Notes under the pieces: generated by a model
What the model was told of the DNA's origin: nothing
The model's input: only the letters and a program-made list of their open reading frames with translations
The model's database searches: none
DNA from: Streptomyces sp. 840.1
Lineage (GTDB): Bacteria; Actinomycetota; Actinomycetes; Streptomycetales; Streptomycetaceae
DNA: 64,000 bases
Assembly (NCBI RefSeq): GCF_003751445.1
Contig: NZ_RJUU01000001.1
Coordinates: 2,113,001 to 2,177,000 of the forward strand
Reading direction: 5' to 3'
Translations under genes and position numbers: made by a program
Shown: one piece after another, positions 34,399-43,096 of the stretch
How the letters are laid out: each line of letters begins with the position of its first letter
How positions within the stretch are numbered: position 1 is the first letter of the stretch

Positions 34399-34434
34399 AG
34401 AGGGCGGCACGGGAGTGGTCCCGTGCCGCCCTCT
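34399..34434. terminator. Hairpin between convergent genes
   Basis: A 16-bp stem (AGAGGGCGGCACGGGA with its complement, the right arm ending at 34434) and a GTGG loop lie between two opposing stop codons. The preceding 70 bp repeat related pieces (GGGATCACTCCCGTACGGACC and variants) that form alternative stems. Confidence 0.8.
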
Positions 34435-34454
34435 TCGTCTGAGCCCCGCGGGGC

Positions 34455-36104
<1,650 letters not shown>

Positions 36105-36156
36105 GGCGTCCTCCCGGTGGGCGCTACGCGGCAGTAAGGTTCCGCTGATTCTGCGC

Positions 36157-36174
36157 ACATACCGAGCGGTATGT
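36157..36174. promoter_or_regulatory. ACATACCG-AG-CGGTATGT palindrome, likely TetR-type operator
   Basis: A perfect 8-bp dyad with a 2-bp centre in the promoter region of the acyl-CoA ligase. ACCG-NN-CGGT cores are used by several TetR-family regulators of acyl-CoA metabolism. No regulator gene lies next to it. Confidence 0.6.
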
Positions 36175-36288
36175 CACTACTCCTGGATGTACGGATCGGT
36201 GTGGCCCGACAAAATCACACCATCCGTACGCTTTCCCCCGCCCCGTACGCTCTCCCCGGCCCGCAAGCCCTCCCCCGGCGCCGGCGCA

Positions 36289-37062
36289 TCACCTGACCGG
36301 CGTCAGCTCCGGGTCCTGGCGCAGCTTGCCGAGCGCCCGGGACACGGCACTCTTGACCGTGCCGATGGACACTCCCAGCACTTCGGCCGTCTGCGCCTCG
36401 CTGAGGTCCTCGTAGTAGCGCAGGACGACCATCGCCCGCTGGCGGTCGGGCAGCTTCAGCACCGCCCGCCACATGGCATCGTGCAGGGACTGCTGCTCCG
36501 CGGGGTCGGGTCCCGGGGCCGTCTCCTGCTCGGGCACCTCGTCGCAGGCGAACTCGTCGACCTTGCGCTTGCGCCACTGCGAGGTCCTGGTGTTCAGCAG
36601 CGCCCGGCGGACATAGCCGTCGAGAGCCCGGTGGTCCTCGATCCGCTCCCAGGCGACGTACGTCTTGGTGAGGGCGGTCTGCAGCAGGTCCTCGGCGTCG
36701 CTGGGGTTCGCGGTGAGCGAGCGCGCCGCGCGCAGCAGCACGGGCCCCCGGGCCTTCACGAAGGACGTGAACGACGGATACGGGACGTACGGAGCGCGTG
36801 CACCGTACGAGGTGCGCGCGGCGGCCGACGTGCGCGGCACCGCGTACGGAGCGGCGGACGTCTGTGGAGCACGCGGGGCCGTCGATGCGTGTGTCGGTAC
36901 GTCCGTCGACACGAGCGTCGACCCGTGTGCCGATACGTGTGCCGATACGTGTGCCGATACGAGTGGCGGATGTCCGGCGAGCGGCGCATGCGGGTTGTGC
37001 GGCGTGCGTCCGGCGCCGGCAGCGGCTCCCCTGAAGGTGTCCGTGCAGACTGGCGTGGTCAT
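36289..37062 (-). CDS. SigE-family ECF sigma factor with extended repeat-bearing N-terminus
   Basis: A 257-residue protein. Region 2 starts near residue 97 (FTSFVKARGPVLLRAARSLT, DAEDLLQTALTKTYVAW), and region 4 reads YYEDLSEAQTAEVLGVSIGT, VKSAVSRALGKL. The core is of the SigE group of actinobacterial ECFs (about 170 residues). The first 95 residues are extra, disordered and His/Ser/Thr-rich, with VSAHVSAHVSAHG encoded by three perfect 12-bp repeats. Such an extension could be a pro-sequence or an unfolded leader. The ATG has GTGGAGGC seven bases upstream. No anti-sigma gene is adjacent. Confidence 0.85.
   Translation of the reverse strand: MTTPVCTDTFRGAAAGAGRTPHNPHAPLAGHPPLVSAHVSAHVSAHGSTLVSTDVPTHASTAPRAPQTSAAPYAVPRTSAAARTSYGARAPYVPYPSFTSFVKARGPVLLRAARSLTANPSDAEDLLQTALTKTYVAWERIEDHRALDGYVRRALLNTRTSQWRKRKVDEFACDEVPEQETAPGPDPAEQQSLHDAMWRAVLKLPDRQRAMVVLRYYEDLSEAQTAEVLGVSIGTVKSAVSRALGKLRQDPELTPVR
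36925..36960. repeat. Three perfect 12-bp repeats (GTGTGCCGATAC)
   Basis: Three back-to-back copies lie within the 5' part of the sigma gene and encode the SAHV repeats on the minus strand; related half-copies flank them. Confidence 0.9.
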
Positions 37063-37146
37063 GCCTCCACGCTAGGAGCGGGCGCCGCCCCGGGGATCGG
37101 CCCCAGGTCCCGACCCCGGGTCCGCCTCAGGGTGTAGGGCCGGTCC

Positions 37147-37173
37147 CCCCTCCACCTCCTGTAGGTGGAGGGG
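37147..37173 (-). terminator. Hairpin at the end of the igr-like operon
   Basis: CCCCTCCACCT (37147-37157) and AGGTGGAGGGG (37163-37173) form a perfect 11-bp stem with a 5-base loop, about 60 bp beyond the stop of the lipid-transfer protein gene. Confidence 0.75.
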
Positions 37174-37233
37174 CCGCACGGCGGTACTCAGGGTCGCCCC
37201 GGACACCGCGCTCCGCGGGCCCGGCCGCGCCCC

Positions 37234-38400
37234 TCACTCCCCCCGGCCCAGGACCAGGCCCGAGGTGGGCACCCCCGTGCCGGCCGTGACCAGGGACCGG
37301 GCCGCGCCGGGTATCTGGTTCACCGAGGTGCCCCGGATCTGCCGGACCGCCTCCGCGATGCCGTTCATGCCGTGCAGGTACGCCTCCCCCAACTGGCCGC
37401 CATGGGTGTTCAGCGGCAGCGCGTCCGCCGCCACGAAGTCGGCGGCCTCGCCCGGTCCGCAGAAGCCGAACTCCTCCAACTGCATCAGCACGAACGGGGT
37501 GAAGTGGTCGTACAGGATCGCCACGTCGATGTCGGCGGGGGAAAGGCCGGAGTTCCGCCAGAGCTGGCGGGCGACGACATCCATCTCCGGCAGCCCGGTC
37601 AGCCCGTCACGGTAGAAGCTGGTCATCTGCTCCTGTGCCCGCCCGGCCCCCTGAGCGGCGGCGACGATCACCGCGGGCGGCTGCCGAAGATCCCTGGCCC
37701 GTTCCGCGCTGGTGACGACGATCGCCTGGCCGCCATCGGTCTCCTGGCAGCAGTCGAGCAGCCGCAGGGGCTCGACGATCCAGCGGGACGCGGCATGCTC
37801 GGCGAGAGTGATCGGCTTCTCGTAGAAGTACGCCGCCGGGTTGCGCGCGGCATGGCGCCGGTCGGTGACCGCGACATGGCCGAAGGCCTCCGGCGTCAGC
37901 CCGTAGGTGTGCAGGTACCGCTGGGCGGCCATGGCCACCCAGGAGGCCGGGGTGAGCAGTCCGAAGGGCAGGTTCCAGCCGAGCGCCGCGCCCTCGGCGG
38001 TGGGCTCCCGCTGCTGCACCCCCGAGCCGAAGCGCCGCCCCGACCGCTCGTTGAACGCGCGGTAGCAGACGACCACGTCGGCCACCCCGCAGGCGACGGC
38101 GAGGGCCGCCTGCTGGACGGTGGCACAGGCCGCCCCGCCGCCGTAGTGGATGCGGGAGAAGAACGACAGCTCACCGATGCCGGCCGCCTGGGCGACGGTG
38201 ATCTCGGGGCTGGTGTCCATGGTGAAGGTGACCATCCCGTCGACGTCGGCGGGGCTGAGCCCCGCGTCGTCGAGCGCCGCCCGCACCGCCTCGACGGCCA
38301 GCTTGAGTTCGCTGCGGCCCGAGTCCTTGGAGAACTCCGTCGCGCCGATCCCGGCCACGGCCGCCCGTCCGCCGAGCGAATCGGCTCTGCGCACGCTCAT
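37234..38400 (-). CDS. Lipid-transfer protein/thiolase-like retro-aldolase (Ltp2-like)
   Basis: A 388-residue thiolase-fold protein of the SCP-x/lipid-transfer group: AAVAGIGATEFSKDSGRSEL at the start, RIHYGGGAACATVQQAALAV (nucleophile-Cys region), AILYDHFTPFVLMQLEEFGF and LNTHGGQLGEAYLHGMNG near the end. In M. tuberculosis Ltp2 works as an aldolase on steroid 3-carbon side chains and needs the DUF35 part of ChsH2. Here the same partners are encoded immediately upstream. It overlaps the preceding MaoC gene by 4 bp and is the last gene of the operon. Confidence 0.9.
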   Translation of the reverse strand: MSVRRADSLGGRAAVAGIGATEFSKDSGRSELKLAVEAVRAALDDAGLSPADVDGMVTFTMDTSPEITVAQAAGIGELSFFSRIHYGGGAACATVQQAALAVACGVADVVVCYRAFNERSGRRFGSGVQQREPTAEGAALGWNLPFGLLTPASWVAMAAQRYLHTYGLTPEAFGHVAVTDRRHAARNPAAYFYEKPITLAEHAASRWIVEPLRLLDCCQETDGGQAIVVTSAERARDLRQPPAVIVAAAQGAGRAQEQMTSFYRDGLTGLPEMDVVARQLWRNSGLSPADIDVAILYDHFTPFVLMQLEEFGFCGPGEAADFVAADALPLNTHGGQLGEAYLHGMNGIAEAVRQIRGTSVNQIPGAARSLVTAGTGVPTSGLVLGRGE

Positions 38401-38846
38401 GCGGGCCCCTCCGGAAGGCTGACGGTCACCGTGCCGGTGACATGGCTGCCGAGCCCGTTGGCACCGACCACCGACACCTCGGCCGTCCCGTCGCCGGCGA
38501 GGGCGGTCACCTTGCCCCTCAACACCATCGTGTCGCCGGGATAGTTCGGAGCGCCCAGTCTGATGGCGACCCTTCTGAGCACCGCCGAGGGCCCGAAGTG
38601 GTCGGTGACGTACCGCCCGACCAGGCCGTTGGTCGTCAGGATGTTCATGAAGATGTCCGGGGAGCCCTTCTCCCGGGCCAGCTCCGCGTCATGGTGCACG
38701 TCCTGGTAGTCGCGGGAGGCGACCGCCCCCGCCACGATCAGGGTGCGGGTCACCGCGATCTCCAGCGGTGCCAGCTCTTCTCCGACCTTCAGCACTCTTC
38801 CGGCCTTCGTTCCTTCTCCGACCTTCGTTCCTTCTCCGGCCTTCAT
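38397..38846 (-). CDS. Small MaoC-fold enoyl-CoA hydratase subunit (ChsH1-like)
   Basis: A 149-residue hot-dog protein. The hydratase motif is SRDYQDVHHDAELAREKGSP, with Asp/His as the catalytic pair, followed by FMNILTTNGLVGRYVTDHFG and LRRVAIRLGAPNYPGDTM. ChsH1-type proteins pair with the MaoC half of ChsH2 to hydrate the steroid side-chain enoyl-CoA. The first 20 residues are a K-[AV]-GEGT repeat encoded by 18-bp DNA repeats and look dispensable. The start has GGAGGGATCG upstream. It overlaps its neighbours by 4 bp on both sides. Confidence 0.88.
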   Translation of the reverse strand: MKAGEGTKVGEGTKAGRVLKVGEELAPLEIAVTRTLIVAGAVASRDYQDVHHDAELAREKGSPDIFMNILTTNGLVGRYVTDHFGPSAVLRRVAIRLGAPNYPGDTMVLRGKVTALAGDGTAEVSVVGANGLGSHVTGTVTVSLPEGPA

Positions 38847-39877
38847 CGCGATCCCTCCTCCACGAGCAGTCCGCCGAGTTCCTGAAGCACTTCGCTGCCG
38901 CAGCCGAGGTAGGCGTCGAGCTGGCGTCCCCAGAGGAAGTGCCGGTGCACGGGATGGTCGAGGTCGGCGCCCGTGCCCCCGTGCAGATGCTGGGCCGCGT
39001 GCACGACCCGCCGCCCCGCCTCGGACGCCCACCACGCGGCGGTCAGTGCCTGCGCCGCACGGGGCAGCGACCGGTCGTGCAGCCAGGCCGCCTCGTAGGC
39101 CGTGACCCGTATCGCCTCGGTGTCCATGTGGGCGTCGGCGGCGCGCAGCAGCACGCCCTGGTTCGTCGAGAGAGGACGCCCGAACTGCTCACGTGTGCCG
39201 GTGTGTTCGACAGCGCGCGCCACCGCGCCCGCGCACACCCCCGCCTGTAGACCCGCGAACGCCGTCCGGGCCGTCGCCAGCACCTCCTCGTACGCCGCCG
39301 CCCCGCCGAGCCGCTCGCCCGCCACCCCGTCGAGCACGAGCCGTCCCGCCGCCCACGGGGCGGTCGTCTCCACGGGCTCGGTGAGAACCCCCGCGTCGGC
39401 CGTCCGCACCATCCACAGCGAGCGGTCCGCGGCCGCCACCAGGACGTGGGTGGCCTCCCGCAGCCACGGCACCAGCGGCACCGTGCCGCTCAAGCCCCCC
39501 TCGGGCCCGACCCGCACGGCGCCGGCTGCCGGGAAGGCCCCCGTCGCCACCGCCGTGCCGTCCCGGAACCGTGACAGCAGCCGCTCGCGCTGTTCGTCCG
39601 TACCGTGTCCGGCGACGGCGAGCAGCCCATACACGCAGCTCGCCGCGAGGGGCACCTGCGCGGTCGTCCGGCCCTGTTCCTCCAGCAGAAGAACCAGGCC
39701 GAGGAGTCCGATCTCCTCGACCGCCCCCGGCAGTCCGGCCGCGCAGAGCTCCTTCCAGAGCTCGGAGTCCGTACCGGTACCGGCCGCGACCAGGCGCTCG
39801 TGCGTCGACAGATCACCGAAGATCCGGGCGGCGAGCCCCTGTGCGGCGGCCTGCTCCTCAGTGGGTGTGAAGTCCAT
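38843..39877 (-). CDS. Acyl-CoA dehydrogenase, short alpha-type subunit (FadE28-like)
   Basis: A 344-residue acyl-CoA dehydrogenase of the short form (full-length enzymes have 380-390 residues): MDFTPTEEQAAAQGLAARIF start, GLLGLVLLLEEQGRTTAQVP, weakly conserved central FAD region, then REQFGRPLSTNQGVLLRAAD and the C-terminal QHLHGGTGADLDHPVHRHF. The middle is Ala/Gly-rich and diverged, as in FadE28-type subunits that need a partner dehydrogenase for a complete active site. The fellow subunit is two genes upstream. It is 1 bp from the ChsH2-like gene. Confidence 0.88.
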   Translation of the reverse strand: MDFTPTEEQAAAQGLAARIFGDLSTHERLVAAGTGTDSELWKELCAAGLPGAVEEIGLLGLVLLLEEQGRTTAQVPLAASCVYGLLAVAGHGTDEQRERLLSRFRDGTAVATGAFPAAGAVRVGPEGGLSGTVPLVPWLREATHVLVAAADRSLWMVRTADAGVLTEPVETTAPWAAGRLVLDGVAGERLGGAAAYEEVLATARTAFAGLQAGVCAGAVARAVEHTGTREQFGRPLSTNQGVLLRAADAHMDTEAIRVTAYEAAWLHDRSLPRAAQALTAAWWASEAGRRVVHAAQHLHGGTGADLDHPVHRHFLWGRQLDAYLGCGSEVLQELGGLLVEEGSR

Positions 39878-39878
39878 G

Positions 39879-40988
39879 TCAGCCCTCGCTCCCCCGGAAG
39901 ACCGGCAGTTCCAGTTCAGGGTCCGCTCGCAGGAATTCCAGCCGGACCGGCATCCCCACCCGCACCTTGTCGTACGGCACCCCGATGACGTTGCTGACCA
40001 TCCGGACCCCCTCCGCGAGCTCCACCAGCGCCACCGCGTACGGCCCGGCCTCCTCGGACGTGCTGAACGCGGGGAAGGGCGGGTGGTGCATCACCACGTA
40101 CGAGAAGACGGTGCCCTCGCCGGATGCCTCGACCGTCTCCCACTCGGACGAGCCGCAGGCGTTGCAGCCGGGCAGCCAGGGGAAGCGGAGCGTGTCGCAT
40201 GCCCGGCAGCGCTGGATCAGCAGCCGGTGCGACGGGATGCCCTGCCAGAAACCGGCGTTGTCCCGGTTGATCACCGGCCTCGGCCGCAGGCTCCTGCCGC
40301 CCCGCGTCTCCCCGGACCGCTCGGCCCCCCTGCCCCGGCCCGCCCCTCCGGCCCGCGCCGACTCCTCGGCCGGGGCCCCTGCATCGAGCGCCTCCTGCGG
40401 CTTATGTGGCTTATGCAGCTCCTGTACCTTCTCCGACTCCTGTGACTCCGGGCCGCCGGTGCCACTCGTTGTCACTGCCCTCGCTGCCGCCCTCGCCGCA
40501 GGCCGGTACTTGAGGATCCGGAAGCGGTGCGTCCCCGCCGGCTCGTCCTGTGCCCGGACGTCCATACGCGTGGTGATGAAGTAGCCCGTCCCCAGCTTCG
40601 TCGTCTTCCGCTCCGACACCGCCTCGATCACCGCGTCGAAGGTGATCCGGTCACCGGGCCGCAGCGGCCGCAGGTACTCCTGCTCGCAGTCGGTCGCGAC
40701 CACCGAGGCGTACCCCGCCCCGTCGAGCAGGCCGAACAGCTCGTCGTAGGCCTCGCCCCGGTCCGTGTGCCCCGAGAGCCCGCCCATCGTCCAGGCCTGC
40801 AGCATGGCCGGAGGGGCGATGGCGCCGGGTCCGGTGTATGCCGGGTTCGTGTCTCCCATCGCCTCGCACCAGTGTCTGATCATGGGCTCGTTGACCAGGT
40901 CCTTGCCGCTGCCGGCGATGGCGGCCGGCTGCCCCTCGTACGCCCTGAGCCGCTCGTACAGTTCGTCCCGCACGCCCTGCCCGCCCAT
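39879..40988 (-). CDS. MaoC-N-terminal/DUF35 zinc-ribbon fusion (ChsH2-like)
   Basis: A 369-residue two-domain protein. Residues 1-170 form a MaoC-type hot-dog (MIRHWCEAMGDTNPAYTGPG, ITFDAVIEAVSERKTTKLGT). A linker of about 60 residues is Glu/Lys- then Gly/Arg-rich. Residues about 245-369 are DUF35: WQGIPSHRLLIQRCRACDTL, PGCNACGSSEWE (zinc-binding Cys4), then an OB fold (GTVFSYVVMHHPPFPAF). In mycobacteria the MaoC part acts with ChsH1 and the DUF35 part with the Ltp2 aldolase, channelling the product. Its ATG overlaps the upstream stop by one base (TGATG), with GAGGGGG upstream. Confidence 0.9.
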   Translation of the reverse strand: MGGQGVRDELYERLRAYEGQPAAIAGSGKDLVNEPMIRHWCEAMGDTNPAYTGPGAIAPPAMLQAWTMGGLSGHTDRGEAYDELFGLLDGAGYASVVATDCEQEYLRPLRPGDRITFDAVIEAVSERKTTKLGTGYFITTRMDVRAQDEPAGTHRFRILKYRPAARAAARAVTTSGTGGPESQESEKVQELHKPHKPQEALDAGAPAEESARAGGAGRGRGAERSGETRGGRSLRPRPVINRDNAGFWQGIPSHRLLIQRCRACDTLRFPWLPGCNACGSSEWETVEASGEGTVFSYVVMHHPPFPAFSTSEEAGPYAVALVELAEGVRMVSNVIGVPYDKVRVGMPVRLEFLRADPELELPVFRGSEG

Positions 40989-42163
40989 CACCGTTTCCCC
41001 CTCTTCATCCCGAGCCGCATCGTCGCGACGATCTCCCGCTGCACCTCGCTCACCCCGCCCCCGAAGGTGTTGATCTGTGCCGCCCTGTTCATCCGCTCCA
41101 GCTCCCCGTCCCCGAAGGAGCCGGACGAACCGGCCCGGATCATTCCGGCCTGCCCCGTGATTTCCTGGCACATTCGGTACACCTCCACAGCGCTCTCGGT
41201 TCCCACGAACTTCACGCCGCTCGCGTCGCCGGGGGCCAGCGCACCGGCCCCGACATCCCCCACCAAGCGCCAGCTGAGCAGGCGTGTCGCCGCCAGCCGG
41301 GCATAGGCCTCGGCCAGCCTGGACCGAATCCACGGCTCGTCGGCCGGTCGCCGTCCAGTCAGCGGATCGGGCGTACGGGCGAAGGTGAGCGCCGCGTCGT
41401 AGAAGTCCTCGGCCTGCATCCCGATCGCGGCCAGCGCGACCCGCTCATGGTTCAACTGGTTGGTGATCAGCCCCCAGCCGCCGTTCTCGGCGCCGACCAG
41501 CCCGGTGGCGGGTACCTGCACGCCGTCGTAGTACGTGGCGGTCGTGGTCAACCCGCCGACCGTCTCAATGGGTGTCCAGGAGAAGCCGGGCGCGTCCGTC
41601 GGTACCAGGATGATCGAGATGCCCCGGTGCTTGGGCGCCTCCGGATCCGTGCGGCAGGCGAGCCAGATCCAGTCGGCGTTCTGCGCGTTGCTGGTGAAGA
41701 TCTTCTGCCCGTCGATGACCCACGAGTCGCCCTGCCGCACCGCCCTGGTCCGCAGCGCCGCCAGGTCGGTTCCGGCCTCCGGTTCGCTGTAGCCGATGGC
41801 GAAGACGATCTCCCCGGCCAGGATCCGGGGCAGGAAGTAGTCCTTCTGCGCCTCGGTCCCGTACTTCATCAGGGTGGGACCCACTGTGTTGAGGGTGACC
41901 ATCGAAACCGGGGCGCCCGCCCGGTAGGCCTCGTCGAAGAAGACGAACTGTTCGTCCGCGCCGCGTCCCTGGCCGCCGTACTCGACGGGCCAGCCGAGTC
42001 CCAGCATCCCGTCCGCACCGATGCGGCGCAGCAGCCGTCGCTGCTCGGCCGGACTGCCGGCCGTCGGCCCGGTCCGGTCACCGGGCTCCGGCATCACCTC
42101 GCGGAAGTACGTGCGGAGTTCGGCGCGCAGCTGTAGCTGGCGGTCCGTAGGGGCCAGATGCAC
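40988..42163 (-). CDS. Acyl-CoA dehydrogenase, catalytic subunit (FadE29-like)
   Basis: A 391-residue acyl-CoA dehydrogenase: RIGADGMLGLGWPVEYGGQG, FAIGYSEPEAGTDLAALRT (FAD/substrate loop), FTSNAQNADWIWLACRTD, TNQLNHERVALAAIGMQ (candidate catalytic Glu) and INTFGGGVSEVQREIVATMR. With the 344-residue partner it should form an alpha2beta2 enzyme, as FadE28-FadE29 do. It is the first gene of the operon; the GTG has GGGAGGC seven bases upstream, and a palindrome 39-55 bp upstream is the likely operator. Confidence 0.92.
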   Translation of the reverse strand: MHLAPTDRQLQLRAELRTYFREVMPEPGDRTGPTAGSPAEQRRLLRRIGADGMLGLGWPVEYGGQGRGADEQFVFFDEAYRAGAPVSMVTLNTVGPTLMKYGTEAQKDYFLPRILAGEIVFAIGYSEPEAGTDLAALRTRAVRQGDSWVIDGQKIFTSNAQNADWIWLACRTDPEAPKHRGISIILVPTDAPGFSWTPIETVGGLTTTATYYDGVQVPATGLVGAENGGWGLITNQLNHERVALAAIGMQAEDFYDAALTFARTPDPLTGRRPADEPWIRSRLAEAYARLAATRLLSWRLVGDVGAGALAPGDASGVKFVGTESAVEVYRMCQEITGQAGMIRAGSSGSFGDGELERMNRAAQINTFGGGVSEVQREIVATMRLGMKRGKR

Positions 42164-42201
42164 GACGGCTGCCTCCCGGGAAAGGCCTGCGGATCAGGGT
42201 T

Positions 42202-42218
42202 TCTGACTGTCCGTCAGA
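42202..42218. promoter_or_regulatory. TCTGAC-TGTCC-GTCAGA palindrome, likely operator of the igr-like operon
   Basis: Perfect 6-bp arms flank a 5-bp centre, 39 bp before the first gene of the operon. CTGAC...GTCAG dyads are typical of TetR-family regulators of acyl-CoA dehydrogenase genes. It does not match the KstR or KstR2 patterns I know. Confidence 0.55.
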
Positions 42219-42472
42219 TTCCGTTCACCTGTCAAGCCACCCGACAGCTCACCGCTCCTGTCGCTCCCCGTTTCGCCCCTTCCGTCCCGGACCCGGCCCA
42301 CCACCTCCGCCCCGCCGCCGATTCCCTTTCACAGACCCACCACTGCGTCGTCCTCGCCCGAGAACCGAGAACGACGAACGGCCCGCGCGCCGCCACCGAA
42401 GTGACGCCGCGCGGGCCGTCGTTCCCCCCGACCGCGGCCCGGCCCCCCGACCGGCCCGCGGCAGGCGCCGGA
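42219..42472. other. Intergenic region with a GC-rich hairpin
   Basis: Between the igr-like operon start and the end of a small secreted-protein gene I see no gene. A stem of CGGCCCGCGCG (42379-42389) with CGCGCGGGCCG (42408-42418) probably ends the minus-strand transcript of the secreted protein. Confidence 0.55.
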
Positions 42473-42784
42473 TCACCAGAGATTGGTGAAGTTCACCGCG
42501 AGGTTGTGGCTGGACTGGTCGATGGCGGTGAACGCGGAACCGTTCACCTGGGCGGAGTTGCTGTGATTCGACGCCCCGTCACCGATGGCCTGCTGCTGCG
42601 AGGTGGACGAGTTGCCGAGGTTGGCCCCACCGACGCCACTGCCGCTGATGGCGGCCACACCGGCGTTCGATCCGTCGTTCGCGAACGAGCCGTTGTCGGC
42701 CTGGGCCACACCACCGAGGAGAGCGGCGGCGAGGGGCAGAGCGGCAACAATGGCGAGGGCACGAGCGGTACGGATGCTTGCCAT
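42473..42784 (-). CDS. Small secreted Asn/Ser/Gly-rich protein
   Basis: A 103-residue precursor with a clear signal peptide (SIRTARALAIVAALPLAAAL, cleavage after AQA). The 70-residue mature part is rich in Asn, Ser, Gly and Ala (DNGSFANDGSNAGVAAISGS, AFTAIDQSSHNLAVNFTNLW) and has no Cys. Composition and size recall small cell-surface proteins of Streptomyces such as rodlins or chaplins, but I see no definite signature of either. GGAGGA lies seven bases before the ATG. Confidence 0.65.
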   Translation of the reverse strand: MASIRTARALAIVAALPLAAALLGGVAQADNGSFANDGSNAGVAAISGSGVGGANLGNSSTSQQQAIGDGASNHSNSAQVNGSAFTAIDQSSHNLAVNFTNLW

Positions 42785-43070
42785 GTCTATTCCTCCAGGA
42801 ACCGAAAGTAAGGCCGGCCCCGGGCCGGTTGGCCGACCGCCCGGGTGATGGTCACGACGTCGCGAGCTCAAGGCTGCCCACCGCCGCCCCGACGAACCAC
42901 CCATGCATTTCGATTCCCTCGCAAGCGTGAGGAAGAGCCGATAAACCCCTGAACAGCACAGACCGCCGGGTTAGCCCGACGCATGCCGACAACCCTTGCC
43001 CCGCAGGAGAAGAAGCGTTCCGCCACAACGCTCCGCACCCCGCCCGCAGACCCGCCCCCTCTTCCTTTAT
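42785..43070. other. Divergent promoter region
   Basis: No gene supported. It serves the minus-strand secreted protein and the plus-strand prim-pol gene. The stretch nearest the prim-pol start is AT-richer and carries a LexA-like box. Confidence 0.5.
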
Positions 43071-43086
43071 TCGAACATTCGTACGA
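43071..43086. promoter_or_regulatory. LexA (SOS)-like box TCGAACATTCGTACGA
   Basis: The actinobacterial SOS box is a dyad TCGAAC-N4-GTTCGA; this sequence matches at 11 of the 12 fixed positions (GTACGA in the right half). It ends 10 bp before the prim-pol ATG, where LexA would block transcription or initiation. Confidence 0.5.
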
Positions 43087-43096
43087 ACATAGAACC

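Noticed and set aside
42202..42218. KstR operator for the igr-like operon
   Set aside because: The dyad is CTGAC..GTCAG, not the AAC..GTT pattern of KstR or the CAAG..CTTG type of KstR2.
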